A stretch of DNA of 64,000 nt from Daucus carota subsp. sativus (GCF_001625215.2 NC_030385.2:26219135-26283134); one strand, 5' to 3'. Positions 45,814 to 58,435 are shown, counted from the first letter of the stretch. Numbers and translations are program-made. The notes: generated by a model from the letters alone, not told the origin.

Positions 45814-46889
45814 ATAAGTTATAATTCGTGAGACCAAATTTCATGTTCCGTCTTGATTTCCCGAAATCAAAATTGTTAATTCGCATTTAATAGATTACAC
45901 TCATATTCATTTTTGTGTAACTCATTCGTCATTCGTCTGTGTTGTTTACATTTTATTATGAGATGCCAGAATTTCAAAAAAAAAAAAATGGGTCATCAAT
46001 GTAAATAATTCAATTCTAAAAATATAATGGACCCCACATGTGCATGTAAATAGTTCAATTCTATAAATATAATGGACCCCACATGCATCAATCAATAATA
46101 TTCTTTTACAATGGACCCCGCCCGCATGTAAATTAACCATCCGCTTAAAATAATAGACCTCGTATATATTTCAACCCCATAAATTGAAATACTTCATTTA
46201 TCTCCTAATACTTATATAGAAACATTTCTCTTTTATTAATTAGAGGAGTATAATCTGTTTTCTAGTTCAGGTTAGTTTTAATGACCGTGAGATTTTCTAT
46301 TGTGACCAGTCCGTTCTAGATTATTTTCAATGAGATTTTATAATTTGTTATGTAATTTATTGGAAAAAGTTTTAAGAATATTTTTGACACTTCCAGCATA
46401 AGATGCACAGCTATAATGAGCTGTAAACACGGAAAGGTTCGCGCCAAACTTGAGATCATGAGCTATACATCTGAACTTAAATTGAAGATGAACTGATGAG
46501 CTTGAGCTATTACAAAAACAATTCGACTTTCATGTCATGTCCAAAGTAACTCCTAAATTGCAACTGAAAGTAAACAATTTGTTCCTTCTCATTCATCACC
46601 AAACACCTGTGTCTCCGGTGTGTGAGACTCCGACATCATCATTGTTTAAACGCAAATTTAAACGAACCAATAAAAATGCCACTACAGTCAGATGAAGAAA
46701 AGCTTACTAGCTTAGCATATATGACAAGTGCACAAACTTGCGATATTCTTTACAAGGATTTTGTAAAGGGGAAAACAGTGGGTTCAGTTAATTGTATCAT
46801 ACATCAACACAACATACTATATTCTATTGTGCCGTCGTTGCAAGCCTTGCTGCTTTGGTTTCAACTTAGCTAACCATAGGCATAGCAGA
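45814..46889. other. Spacer between SH2 and MSRB1 genes
   Basis: No gene seen. At 46000-46140 a degenerate unit around ATAATGGACCCCACATG is repeated two to three times. A direct repeat of TTTGGTTTCAACTT flanks the MSRB1 stop region (46855-46908). Confidence 0.45.
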
Positions 46890-49737
46890 TTACTTTGGTT
46901 TCAACTTCAAGGAAGCACTGCATATCAAAATGAACTCAATATCAGTTCTGCTCTAATACGTTTTAAGATAGAGAACTAACATGAGACTGAACAGTACTAA
47001 GTTACCTATTTATACAATGACGCTTCCCGGTGGGTGGTGGCCCGTCATCAAATACATGGCCAAGATGTGCACCACATGTTGCACAAAGAACTTCTTGGCG
47101 AGGCATGAATATTATAGACAAATCCAACTTTGATTTCACATTATTACCTATTGGCTCGTAGTATGATGGCCAACCAGTTCCACTGTCAAATTTCGTAGAT
47201 GATCTGGCAAAACAAATCATTGCATCAGTTCTGCATAATGGTAAGAAACCCTTCTCAAGTCATAGTTGAATAGCCATACAGCACTGCAGGAATATTCGTA
47301 CTCATAAAGAGGAGTGTCACAGCAAATGCAGTGGTAGGTTCCAGGAGTCTTGGTATTCCAGTATTCCCTAAGCAACAATACACAAATGACTAGAATAAGT
47401 ACTTAAAAGATTGCAGTAATTTGAAATCAATTAATACTGAAGTCATTCAAGTCTAATTTCACTCTCCCAGCAAAGCATGTAAGCTTGTCCTTTTATGCTT
47501 CCCAGGTGATGTGCTGCTAAAACTTACCAATAGGAAGCACAGACTCGGCTAGGAAGGTACCCTTACTGCCGTATGCATGTCCAAAACGGCCAAGTGCGTG
47601 ATTGACTCCCCAGGTGGTGTGTCGATACATAAAACAGAGTTCTACTCGAGTCGACTTGTTAACGACACAGCCCAACATAAATAGCCCAGCCCAAGATATT
47701 TTTAACCTAATTTTAAGGCAGAGTCGTCTGATATAGATACACACATTTTCTTTGAATTCTTTCATATAGATATACACACATCTTGCATCATGGAGTCTAT
47801 TGATGAAACCATAAGTGGAGTCTATTCTTTTTACACAAGATTGACACCAAGATGTGTATGAAAATTTTGAATGATATTTTATAGTTAATATGAAGAGATA
47901 TAATAGTTGAGATTCTGACATGTACATTTCTTAATATGAATTTAAATATTTTTTTACAGATACTTTCTTTTTGTGAAGTCCCGTATCCAGGACTCTTCAA
48001 TGATTGGCAAATCCCCGTGTCTCGTGTTGCCGTATCTGAGTCCTTGCTACTGTAATAGATAGCATTACAAGGAAGACCCTCTTTCATTCTAAGTTTACCT
48101 ATACTAAGAAACTAGGGCCAAACTAATGTCACTAAATCTTACATCTCACAAAGTCCTGTACGTGCAATGAACTAATGGTATATAATCTGGGGCTAAAAAA
48201 TCATAGGAGTAGGTCTGATGTACTTTGCAGAACATCATTTAAGCAACAACATTAATGAACATAGTAAACAATCAAATCTGGTGAGTATATCAGTGATAAT
48301 AATATAAAACACAACGGAAAATCCAAACAATGTGTCATCAGCAGTAGCCCTCTAAAGTTCATTATAATTTTAGCCACTTACTTTAGTGGTGTCCCATAGA
48401 TAAACTCTCACGGGATTAAATTTATACTAACATATGAGAACATTTAAAAAAATGAGTTTCTTAGGTAGCTAATTACTCCCTCTGTCCCAGTCAATTGTAT
48501 ACATTTCTTTTTCACTGCTCGACACGCTTTTTAAGGCTCTTATAAAACATAGTTCCACAACTTATTTTTAAGATTTTCTTTTTTTGTATAAAAATATAAA
48601 TGTTATACTTTTATACAAAAAAAGAAAATCTTAAAAATAATTTACAGAACTATACTATATTGAAGCATTAAAGTCCGTGCCGCGCCCCCGTCCCCCAATG
48701 TATACTATTGACTGGGACGGAGGGAGTACATTTGACAATATTATAGACCTAATAAAAAGGTTAAGGGGATTGTACCCAGTGAAAGCTCTCTCAGTCCCCT
48801 TTTGTCGAGTTACATAATATTGTTCCCCTGTAAGCTTCTTTTTCCATTCCTCCTCGCTTGTAGAACTATAATCCATCTTGCCCGCATCTGTACAACATGA
48901 ATTAGTTCGAACTCAAATTTAAAGCAAAGATTTTTTAATTCCGTAAGACGGTAATAAATTTTAAAATTTACAGCTTCCTAAAGTTTAACCGATTTTGCCT
49001 GTGATTACATTTTGATACTTAAAAATGAAACTAGTGCATTAACAACAATTTTAAGAATATCACCAATCTCGATGATCATCGGAACAAACTCAGCTGAAAG
49101 TCCCTATAACTAGAGAGCTGGGAGGACTACAAAAATTCCAAATTTTTATAGATATCTGCTGGATTTAGAGGATATTTTTTAATCACTATGGATAGTATAC
49201 CCTTCAAAGTGTGTGACACTGAACAAATCAAAACTATAATATCTACTGCTGTGAAAAAGAAAACATCATAATAAATCTCTATGATTACAGTTAAGTCTAT
49301 TACAGTAACACAATTAAGAATTCATCTGCATATTCTCCTATTACCCCTTAAAACAAATTTTGATCAAAAAGGCAACCACCAAAGAAAAAGCTCTAATTTT
49401 TATAGCAAATAATGGTTTTTGCATCATTCAAAATTCTTGAATCAGCCCACAAAAGATTAAAAATCAGCAAACAAGATATACAAAGAATACTTATATAGTT
49501 ATGTATATGAAAGGTGAGACCTTGACTGCTGCTGCTTTCTGGTTTTGAAGAAGAAGATGCAGAAGAGCCCATTGCACGAGTTGCTACACAACCTTTGCTC
49601 TGCAATTTAGATGACCCACTAACAAAAACAGAAGCAAACTTGCAAAACAATGGTTGGGAAGTTGAAACAATTCGGGGTTTTGAGCAAATTCTAGACGGGA
49701 GTGATGTCAAAGTAGTAGTTATGCTTTGAGTAGCCAT
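46890..49737 (-). CDS. Peptide methionine-R-sulfoxide reductase B1, plastid, five exons
   Basis: Exons (minus strand) 49521-49737, 48776-48887, 47302-47367, 47006-47203 and 46890-46917 join in phase to 206 residues. A Ser/Thr-rich N-terminus of about 60-70 residues looks like a chloroplast transit peptide. The SelR domain follows: [19 protein letters not shown], zinc-binding CxxC pairs at Cys123/Cys126 and Cys172/Cys175, [21 protein letters not shown] and the catalytic cysteine Cys195 in GKRHCIN. The enzyme reduces methionine-R-sulfoxide in oxidised plastid proteins. It closely matches Arabidopsis MSRB1. The last exon is only 28 nt (ASLKLKPK plus stop). A Stowaway MITE lies in intron 2 about 50 bp from its donor. 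Confidence 0.95.
48476..48726. mobile_element. Stowaway-type MITE in MSRB1 intron 2
   Basis: 251 bp, CTCCCTCTGTCCCAGTCAAT at one end and ATTGACTGGGACGGAGGGAG at the other, with TA on both sides. The middle is a long palindrome around 48592. The inserted copy leaves the exon 2 donor at 48775 untouched. Confidence 0.9.
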
Positions 49738-51752
49738 TTATTTTTCGCATCCAAACAATCCCTTACGGAATAGTGTTATAATCGTGATTACCAGACTGGA
49801 GAAATGTCAGGTTTGTGCGCAAATATTGTTTGCGGCTCTTTTATGGCCACGTAATAAGAGATAGCTGGTACGAGGGATTTTATATTATAGATTAACTAGT
49901 GGAAAATTCGCGCTTGCGAGTGAGAAAAATACGAATATAAATATTTTAAAAATTGCCTGTAAATAGTTTTTTAGTTAATCGTTTGAAACAGCTACTAAAA
50001 TATGTTTTACATGAGCCCTGCAACAACCAAATATTATAATTAAATTTACGACATAATAAACCATGTTAGTTCCCAAGTTCAATGCTTTCAGTGGTTCATC
50101 AAGATGCTTGGATGGGAAACCTCCGACCGAATCAAATGCAGCACCTTCTTCCTTGCTCAAACATCACCAACCAGAAGCTAAAAGTAATAATGTTCCTTCG
50201 CCATCAAATTCATCAAGAAAACATTGCGGGAAGCTTGTATTTGGATCAAACGGAGACTTGAAATGTCCTCTGAATTATTTGCCCAGGTTGGCGTAATTGG
50301 GAATTTAGTCCACTCGTCCCCCATAGCGTTGCAACATGTAATATAGTTACTTAGGTACAATTATCTCTGCTCATTCATCTGTGCCTGCTAACTTTTGATG
50401 TTGGCCCCTGAGTTTGTTGTTGTAACATGCTAACTATGTGGAGCTCCCTGCAACTGGTAAAATAGTTGTTACACCCTTATGACATGGAGCCTCCCCCAAC
50501 TGAGCTTGGCTGAAAGACGGTCTAGGGTCATATCCTGATGAGCGAAGATCTGGCTTCTGATCAGAGCTCAGAAGAGTTATATTTAAGTGGAAAAACAATG
50601 CATGATATCTTACTTTAAGTTTCGAGGGAAGTGGCAACTTCCACAACCGTGTTCATTGCTTCAATTAAGGCCACAACATATCTCTGTCAGGCTGTAACTT
50701 CATTTGGGATACAAAACTCGAAGAGGATTTCAACAGACGACAAACACATATATCGGGATCTGAATTGAGTAATTGTCTAGTATGGAATGGAATGGGCAGC
50801 AGCAAGCCTTGATACAAGCAGTTTCACTTTCATAATGCCCTGTAAGTTTCAAGTTGAACTTCTTTTTTCTATTCATTTCATGAGGCAAATAACATAAACA
50901 TACATGTCGGCAGATCACACTTATTTAAAAAAAATTACAACTAATTTATAAATGGGGAAAACTACTATATATCAGAATAATTTTCAAACTCTAGTCATTC
51001 ATATAAAATAATTAAGAAATAAATTCAGGTCATATGTTGGGTGTATATCCAGGGAAAGGGGCCTTCATAACAAATAACAATTGCTAGAACCTTGGAATGG
51101 AACGGACCAACTGGCCAACATGGAAATTTTCAGGCTACCTGAAGGTTGAAGGGACATGAAAACAACTGTATTTCTGCTAATTGAACTGATAACAATTCAG
51201 CCGTATTCCATGTATGCACAGCCTACTGAAAGAAGTATGTATATATCACAATTTTGCATCATCTATCCCGATGAAGCACATGATACCTTACTACTGAGAA
51301 GAAGCAACTCCTCTCCACAGGCATTCTTTCAAGAAGTGACATAGGCGCCATACAAATACATCTGTAAAAAAAGGCAAGAAAGCGGTGCTGCCGCGAGCTT
51401 GACGGAGGATGAATCTATCGAGGCCATTGATGCCTTTAGCGACCTCAGTATGAACCTTCTGGATCATGTGAATGGGAAGACAAAGGCTGAATAACATTGT
51501 GGATCCAAAGCTCCAGATATAATGAAAAATCTTTAACTGTAATAGAGTAATAAGTTAGGAAAACAAAAGGTAAATTATTAACTAATAAGTTAGGAAAACA
51601 AAAGGTCAATTATTAACTTATAAAATGCTTTAATTTAATTTTAAATTGTTAAAGAGCCCAAAATTTAGAAACATGGAAAGGAGAGATCTGAGAGATGACA
51701 CGTCATCATGTTGAGATCTTCCTTTATATATAAGAATATATATAAGATTTAT
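49738..51752. other. MSRB1 promoter and unresolved spacer
   Basis: The first few hundred bases are the likely MSRB1 promoter. Further on, several adjacent minus-strand frames (51291-51497, 50434-50646, 49975-50160) have fairly balanced, gene-like composition and plausible splice-like borders (for example GTTGCAG at 50017-50023). They may be remains of one decayed gene. No family was recognised, so no product is proposed. Confidence 0.35.
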
Positions 51753-52095
51753 AATTAAGTTCTATGGAGTACACAAAATATTGGAGTAAACATTTGACAA
51801 CTTGCATGTTATGTTCTTCAACATAAACATTGTAATCAAAAAGCAAAATAATCACTTATATAAATTACAGGACTCTATGTTCTGCAATATAACTAATAAG
51901 CAGAACAATAATCTTAATACTTGTTAAAGTGGAAAGATATTAATGATTGATAAACAATTATGTGCAACACAACTTATAAATGATAGATTATATATAAATT
52001 TGGATAATCAAATATATTATTTATGATCAAACTAAAAAAATTATGATTCATACTCCAATACTCCAATGTTTTTATGTACTCCATAAAACTTAACT
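51753..52095. mobile_element. MITE family 'GTTAAGTTCTATGG', copy 2
   Basis: About 343 bp with ends ATTAAGTTCTATGGAGTAC and GTACTCCATAAAACTTAAC. The interior is closely similar to copy 1 at 45400-45813 with an internal deletion of about 60 bp near the left end. Target duplication not clear. Confidence 0.75.
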
Positions 52096-52801
52096 CAGAT
52101 TATTTATTACTCTTAGTTATCTAACATATAATAATATTTTATAAATCTATTTAAATGATGAAATTATAATTTTTAAATATGAAATACTGATTGTGGCTGG
52201 TACCGATTTCTGTTTCATTTTTAAATTAAGTCGATTTGTGACTTACTATATTTATTGTATGGACAAGATATTTTTCACTTTAAAACTAAAAATAACTTAA
52301 AATAAAAAAGACATGAACTCATTTCAAGTTATCTCTTAATCTGATTTTTTTTCTTATTTGATTTTCTAATCTTATTAATTAAAATAGTTAGATCCAATAT
52401 ATTTGTCAACTTTCTTGAGTAATAGGAATATGATACAAATATCGTTATAAAAATATAACTTTATAAAAGCCAACTCAAATGTCATTAGAAATATTTTATT
52501 TTTTTGTACAGATAATATCAAAAAATATTATTAAAGCGAATAAAATGTTCTTCAACAACTGAAAATTCATTTTTTATACTAATTATTTTATCCACTTTAA
52601 AATAATAAATAAATTGATCTTTTACACTTAATTTGAGTTGTAAAGAAAATATTATATAATATAATTCTTTTTCCTGAAAAAATTTAATATTTTTATTTTT
52701 ATCCACCTTGCAAAATACGAGTTAAAAATTAAATAGTCTGTCATTCCTAAACGGAGATAAACTTATAAGTATGATAAATAATTTTTTAATAATTTTAATT
52801 A
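52096..52801. other. AT-rich spacer
   Basis: About 700 bp of very AT-rich sequence; no gene, RNA or repeat recognised. Confidence 0.4.
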
Positions 52802-53342
52802 CAGTAGAAACTCTTTAAATTAATACTCGGTAAATTAATAAACTCCCTAAAATAATAAATTTGTCCGGTCCCGACTTGGGCCAAGGTAAAAAATTGAAAA
52901 ACTCGATAAAATAATAAGATAATAGTTTTTCGAGAGATCCCTTTATAAATTTCGGTCCCAATAAAATCATAAATTAATAATTCATAGAAATTGAAAGAAA
53001 TATATTACACTCGATTGAAATATATTACATTTACTGTACAATACTTCAAAAGTCATTATTGATTTCCAATATATATGAACACATTAGTTACCAATTTACA
53101 TTGTCGTTATTGATTTCCAATATACATGAACACAGTGGTTACTAATTTACATCGATTCCCAGAGTTCGCTGCAATGTAATTTTTAAAAAAATAGACTAAT
53201 TTGTCTTTTTGTTTGGTATGCACAATATAATCGGTTAAAAACTCTTTAAAATAATAATTATTAATTTATGGATAAATTAATAACTCTCTAAATTAATAAA
53301 TTTCTCCGGTCCCAACATTATTAATTTATAGAGTTTTTACTG
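52802..53342. mobile_element. Emigrant-like (pogo/mariner) MITE
   Basis: 541 bp, flanked by TA. The left end CAGTAGAAACTCTTTAAATT and right end AATTTATAGAGTTTTTACTG match the Emigrant-type terminus CAGTAAAACCTCTATAAATT. Secondary copies of the terminus (near 53230 and 53270) suggest a nested or rearranged structure. Confidence 0.8.
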
Positions 53343-53344
53343 TA

Positions 53345-53905
53345 TATATATTGGTACGATATGACACAATGGCACGTATACAGAAATTGAAACGCGAGTG
53401 CATACATTCTACAAGTTTCAGGAGACATTTTAATTCAAGAACTCCCGCTACAATCTCGTTGCTATCAGCCCCACAATACAAACGCACACACATATACATA
53501 CGAGCTGAGTAATCAATACACACACACAAGTTCCTCTGCAACTCTTTCTTTTCAACAACCAAGTAAGATTCTCAACTCAATTGCTTTTCACGCACACACA
53601 AATGTGCATATACATGCCTTCTTAGGCTACTCAAGTACAAGTTTGGTCATCATCAAGAAATTAGAGTTTAGAGACTACAAGGGGTTAGTTTGTTGTGAGT
53701 GTGATTTGCCAATTCTTGCACACTTTTGTTATTTTTAACTTCTGTTCTTGCTTAATTTCTTCTTCTTTTCATCTCTGTATTTTCTGGAATTGCAGCTTCT
53801 TGAACCATGCGCCCAGGTCATCCACACACGGTGATGCTCTCCCCCCCCCCCCCCCCTCTCTCCCTTTCCCTCTCCCGCTCCCTCTCCCTCCCTCCCTCCC
53901 TCCCT

Positions 53906-53942
<37 letters not shown>

Positions 53943-54452
53943 CCTCCCTCTCCCTCTGTTTAATCTCTCTTTCTCATATATAAATATCTCTCTGAAATTT
54001 CAATTTCTTTAAAGAAAGAACGACGATAGCTTTATTTTTCTATATAGTTATCTTTTGTGATTGATATTATGGTTCCAAGAGTCCAAAAGTACTCACAAAA
54101 AAGAATATCATTTAGTTTCTGTTTTGCGTGAGTCCTCTTAATTCATTGATTCCAAGTGTTGGTTGCAGTCCTCGTTTACTTTTTTTCATCCCTCGTCTCT
54201 TCGTTTACATATATGAATTGTTTGTCCAAAAGTTTAAGGTTAAACTAAGCATAAACTGTTTACTCCAAGTCCAAATAGCACAAGAACAGGAAAACTTTGT
54301 TATCTTGCATATATATAGTTAGAGATATATGTCTAATTGATGATCTCTCGAGGCTTTTATGTTCTTGCCATTGTTTTTCATTTTGCAAGCCAATCTAGTA
54401 GGTAAATGTGTTAGCCGTAAATTTTTAGGAAGTTATGATCTAATATTTTCTT
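53345..54452 (+). promoter_or_regulatory. Promoter and leader of the MAPK-like gene
   Basis: About 1.1 kb upstream of the MAPK-like frame. It contains the CT-rich microsatellite and an ATG at 53807 followed by CGCCCAG and GTCATC, a donor-like site. Splicing from there to the TTGCAG acceptor at 54459-54464 would be out of frame with the kinase, so it is more likely untranslated leader. Confidence 0.4.
53837..53957. repeat. CT/CCCT microsatellite in the MAPK-like leader
   Basis: About 120 bp of pyrimidine only: poly(C), then (CCCT)n and (CT)n. It is on the sense strand upstream of the first kinase codons, comparable to the leader of the RLK gene. Confidence 0.9.
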
Positions 54453-57400
54453 ATGATATTGCAGCAGTTACAAAAAAAAGACGTTTTGATTGGGTATGCT
54501 GATGCCACCCGATACAAATATCTGGGGTATATTGGCCGGGGAGGCTATGGAATGGTTTATTCTGCCATTGATACACATACTAATGAAAAGGTGGCAATAA
54601 AGCTATTAAAAGACGTCTTTAGGGATGTTCCTCGAGCTATTCAGTTTTTAAGGGAGGTCAAGTTGTTAAGGCTACTAAAGCATCAAAATATTGTTGAAAT
54701 TAAGAGCATCCTAGTCCCACCCTGCAGTGATGACTTCAATGAAGTGTCCGTCGTTTTTGAGCTCATGGACTTCAATCTTTATGATGTTATTAGACTCGAT
54801 GATAATTTGACAGCGGAGAACCACAGATGGTTAATGTTTCAAATACTATGTGCAATGAAGTTTATGCATGAAGGTAAACAGTGAAAAGACCAATGATGTA
54901 TTTTCAGGTCATTTGTGTGTGTCTTGGGGGGGTTGCTTTCTCTCTATATTAAATCGTTCATCATATTTGCTTGGCTTCAGCGAACGTGTATCATCTAGAC
55001 CTTAAACCGGACAATATATTAGTAAACACAGATTTGTTGACCAAAGTATGTGATCTTGGACTATCTAGAGTTGCCTTTCGTGAACCATCGGCAGTATGGC
55101 GCTATAAGGTTAGTCTTTCATAACACACAGCGCACTTTTATTATAATCTTAGTCCATTCATTGCCTTCTATGTATCAGCAATAATCTAGACAACTCATAT
55201 CTTTATACTTTTCTTTTCTTTTTTTTGCTAAATCATATGTTTATACTTGTAATACACTGCTGCAGGGTTATGTTGTTGCAGAACCATATAGGGCTCCTGA
55301 GATATCTGGATTAAACAACTCTAAGGTATAATTTACCTCTTCTTTTGTACCTTCGATGCCAATGCAATTTATGTGTGAGTAGCATCATTTTTCTTTCTAA
55401 TTTTTGTAATTAGGGCTCTGGTTATTAACTTATGTTCTAGACAGTTTCTTTTAATCATTTGATGAGGTATATTCTATATATATTGTGCGGCTACCTCGCA
55501 CTTCTAGCAGTTCCTTAAATAATGAACAGAATCAACTAGTCAATTTCTCTGCTTCCCCGAATTAGAAAGTTAATATAAAAGGTAAAAATTGAATAATAGG
55601 ACTTGAAGACTTACTCGCAGTTATTGTGTTTTTCCTGTAATATTATCTTAATTTCTTTACGGCAATGAACTTGTAGTATCCATACGCTGTTGATATCTGG
55701 AGTATTGGCTGCATCTTTGCTGAGATTTTGACGAGAAAGCAACTGTTTCCTCGGACAAGTCTTGTGCATCAACTGAATTTGATCACTGACCTTCTTGGAA
55801 CACCGTCAGCAGACACCATATCTGGGGTGCAGAACATACTTCTGTTTTATAAATATTATAAATTCCATTTGAATTGAATTTCAGCTTCTAAAACACTGAA
55901 TTGTATAACTAATGATTCACCATCTGCTTTTCATACTTAACTGGTGCAGATTTCTAATGATAGAGCAAGGAAATACTTGAGGGAGATGAGAATAAAGAGT
56001 CCTGTCCCGTTTGCTGTAAAATTTCCAAACTCAGATCCTCTCGCTTTACAGTTACTGCAGAAGCTCTTAGCCTTTGATCCAAAGGATCGGCCAACTGCTG
56101 AACAGGTTAGTAATGTGGCTGTAGGTTCTTCGTCTGTGGCTAAATGAAAAATCCATTATATTCCCCAGTCTTTATGGTCTTGTGTAGCTTATGCACTTTT
56201 TTTTTTCTCCACAAAGATAAAATATTTAATATTGATATCCATATATAAATTGGTTTGTTAGGCATTGGCTCATAAATACTTCAGAAGTCTGTCGAATGCT
56301 CAGAGCAAAGCCTCACAGTCACAGCTGATAAAAAAGCAGGAGTTTGCATTTGAAAGATGCAAATCAGTGACGGCCATTCGGAAATTAATGTATCATGAGA
56401 TGCTTGAACACCACCATCCACAGTTGCTCAGAAATTATATTTCACAAGTACCAGTTTGTTATGTAAAAATTTATTATGACCCAGGTTGGATTTATATCTA
56501 TATTATCTGATTCTTTACGTGTGTATTACAGACTTCATGCTTATTTGTTGTGATCTTTCAGCTCGTAGATGTTATTATTATTATCATACAATGCCCTTGG
56601 TCCGTGGTGGCACAAGCAGGCCAGTTACTGCCCAAGTTAGACATGACATCTTTTTCCAAGGGTAAGCTCCCTTGATATAACTTGTATACTCTATATACCA
56701 TGTTTGTCTATCCCTTGCATGTATGATTCACCACACCCCCCTCTATTCCTTCTTATCTGAAGTGAAAGTTATGTGTTTCATTCATATAGCTGCATTCTTT
56801 TTGGATAATAAAACAAGCCAGACAGAAAAAATTAGATAAGGACCTATAATTATGACTGCTTTTGCCACAGGCCAATGACAGGGGAGGCATATATTCAAAG
56901 AAGAGTTACCAATGCAATCCAAGGGAATGTGCTGAACACACAATGGCCATCACTTTGTGAACCAACAGGTACAAAATAGACTGAATGGTAGAAAACCAAT
57001 GTCTTTTTTGCTGCTCGGCAGTGTTCTATGTCATATTACAAAATTATCGTCTGTTTTGTATAATGTTGTTTCAAAAACGAAAACTAATATGCACAGCATT
57101 GCCCTGTTCAACTTTATAGCCCGTCCGCAACCAGTACATTTACCTTACACGTACAGCAGTATCGTCACTGGAGAATTCGTTCCAGCTCCTGTACAGAGAC
57201 CACGTCTACTTAATGAGAGTAGCAGTAGAAACGTCACTGGAGGATTCATTCAAGCTCATGTACAGAGACCACGTCTAGTTCATGAGAGTAGCAGCAGAAA
57301 TGTCACTGGAGAATCAGTCCCATATGAAGTTTCTCCAAGGCCACTTTTTCCCTGTAATGCCTCGAGGCCTACCATGCAGGAGAATCAAGATGAATCTGTA

Positions 57401-57787
57401 ATAGAGGTAGGTCGAGAGGTAAGAGAGAGTGGCGGTAGAAATGTGTCTGGAGTATCAGCTCAAAATCAAGTTCCTCGGAGGCCACTTATCCCCAGTAATG
57501 CCTCGAAGCCTAGCATGCAGGTGAATCAAGAGAAGTCTGTAACAGAAGAACGTAACAGAGAGTCCTCACTCCTCGGACAGCTACAAGACCTGAATATTAA
57601 GCCAGATGAACGCAATGAGGACAAGCAGTGCAGTGGACTAGGTCAACCTCACGGGAGTAGCAGTAGATTTGTCACCAGAGAATCCGTTCGAAATCAAGTT
57701 ACTCCACAGCTAGTTTATCCCAGTAATGCGTCAGCCGTCAAGGACTGGCATGGAAGTGAATCAAGTGAGTGCTGCAACAGAAGGTAA
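54453..57787 (+). CDS. Divergent MAP kinase (group D, MPK18/20-like) with degenerate activation motifs, nine exons
   Basis: Exons 54453-54873, 54981-55108, 55266-55325, 55677-55826, 55950-56105, 56262-56484, 56562-56661, 56871-56968 and 57120-57787 join in phase to 667 residues. The order follows TDY-type plant MAPKs: glycine loop GRGGYG (28-33), Lys50 in [36 protein letters not shown] and the common C-terminal extension. Key departures: HRD is H145-L-D147, DFG is D165-L-G, and the TDY phosphorylation site is K183-G-Y185 followed by [10 protein letters not shown] instead of VATRWYRAPE. Catalytic Asp, Asn152 and Lys50 remain. Residues about 446-667 contain imperfect repeats (SSSRNVTGE..., PRPL.P.NAS.P.MQ). 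The borders of exons 6-8 are the least certain, and ATG 54453 may instead be intronic. Confidence 0.82.
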
Positions 57788-58435
57788 TAAAGAAGCCTCA
57801 TCCAGAAGCTAGGAAATGTGAGTAGTAAGCCAGATGACAGCAACGAGGACAACAATCAGTACAGCAGAACTCAGTTGGTAAAATCCAACTACAAGTGCAA
57901 TATCTGTGTGGAGCTACTGTTATGTTTTAGTATGTCCATATGAAGTTTTGATTGATTTTAAAATGAGAAGAAATGTCATGGAGTAAATAGCTGTACTACA
58001 ATGATGGATCCAAAATTTACTGGGTTATTGGGATTAGAAAAAAAATTATAAACGAGTTGTAAGCAACTACCCCTGTGTTATTGGGATTAGAAAAAAAGTT
58101 TTTCATTTATCAAACATTCATTTATCGAATTTCTGCCGTATTACAAGTCAGACTTTATGGAGGAAAATTCTCTTTTCCATTGCAAAATTCTACGAACTTC
58201 AACTGAAATTGTTATAATACTAAAATCGGATCTTTAGCAGTTATGTAGAAAAGCCCAGCCAGTAAAAAGGTGGAGATAAACAAGTTCAGGTTTCGATACT
58301 CAATATCTCTAGTCATGAAGATGTTCTATAAGACGAACCAGGTACAAATCCTATTCTTCAAGAGCAAACGAACAACAATAGTACAAAAGTTCACATAAAA
58401 AAAACAGCTATTTTCCTAAGATCAAAGATAACATT
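57788..58435. other. Convergent 3' flanks of MAPK-like and BASS1 genes
   Basis: Presumed 3' UTRs of the two converging genes. Just past the MAPK-like stop the sequence continues with repeat-like blocks (AGCCAGATGA, CAACGAGGACAA) that resemble the preceding coding repeats, so the frame may once have been longer. Confidence 0.5.

Noticed and set aside
46622..46873. Plus-strand 83-codon frame downstream of MSRB1
   Set aside because: No recognisable domain; overlaps the presumed MSRB1 3' UTR on the opposite strand.
53695..54012. 105-codon frame with a Pro/Leu/Ser run upstream of the MAPK-like gene
   Set aside because: It is a translation of the CT microsatellite.
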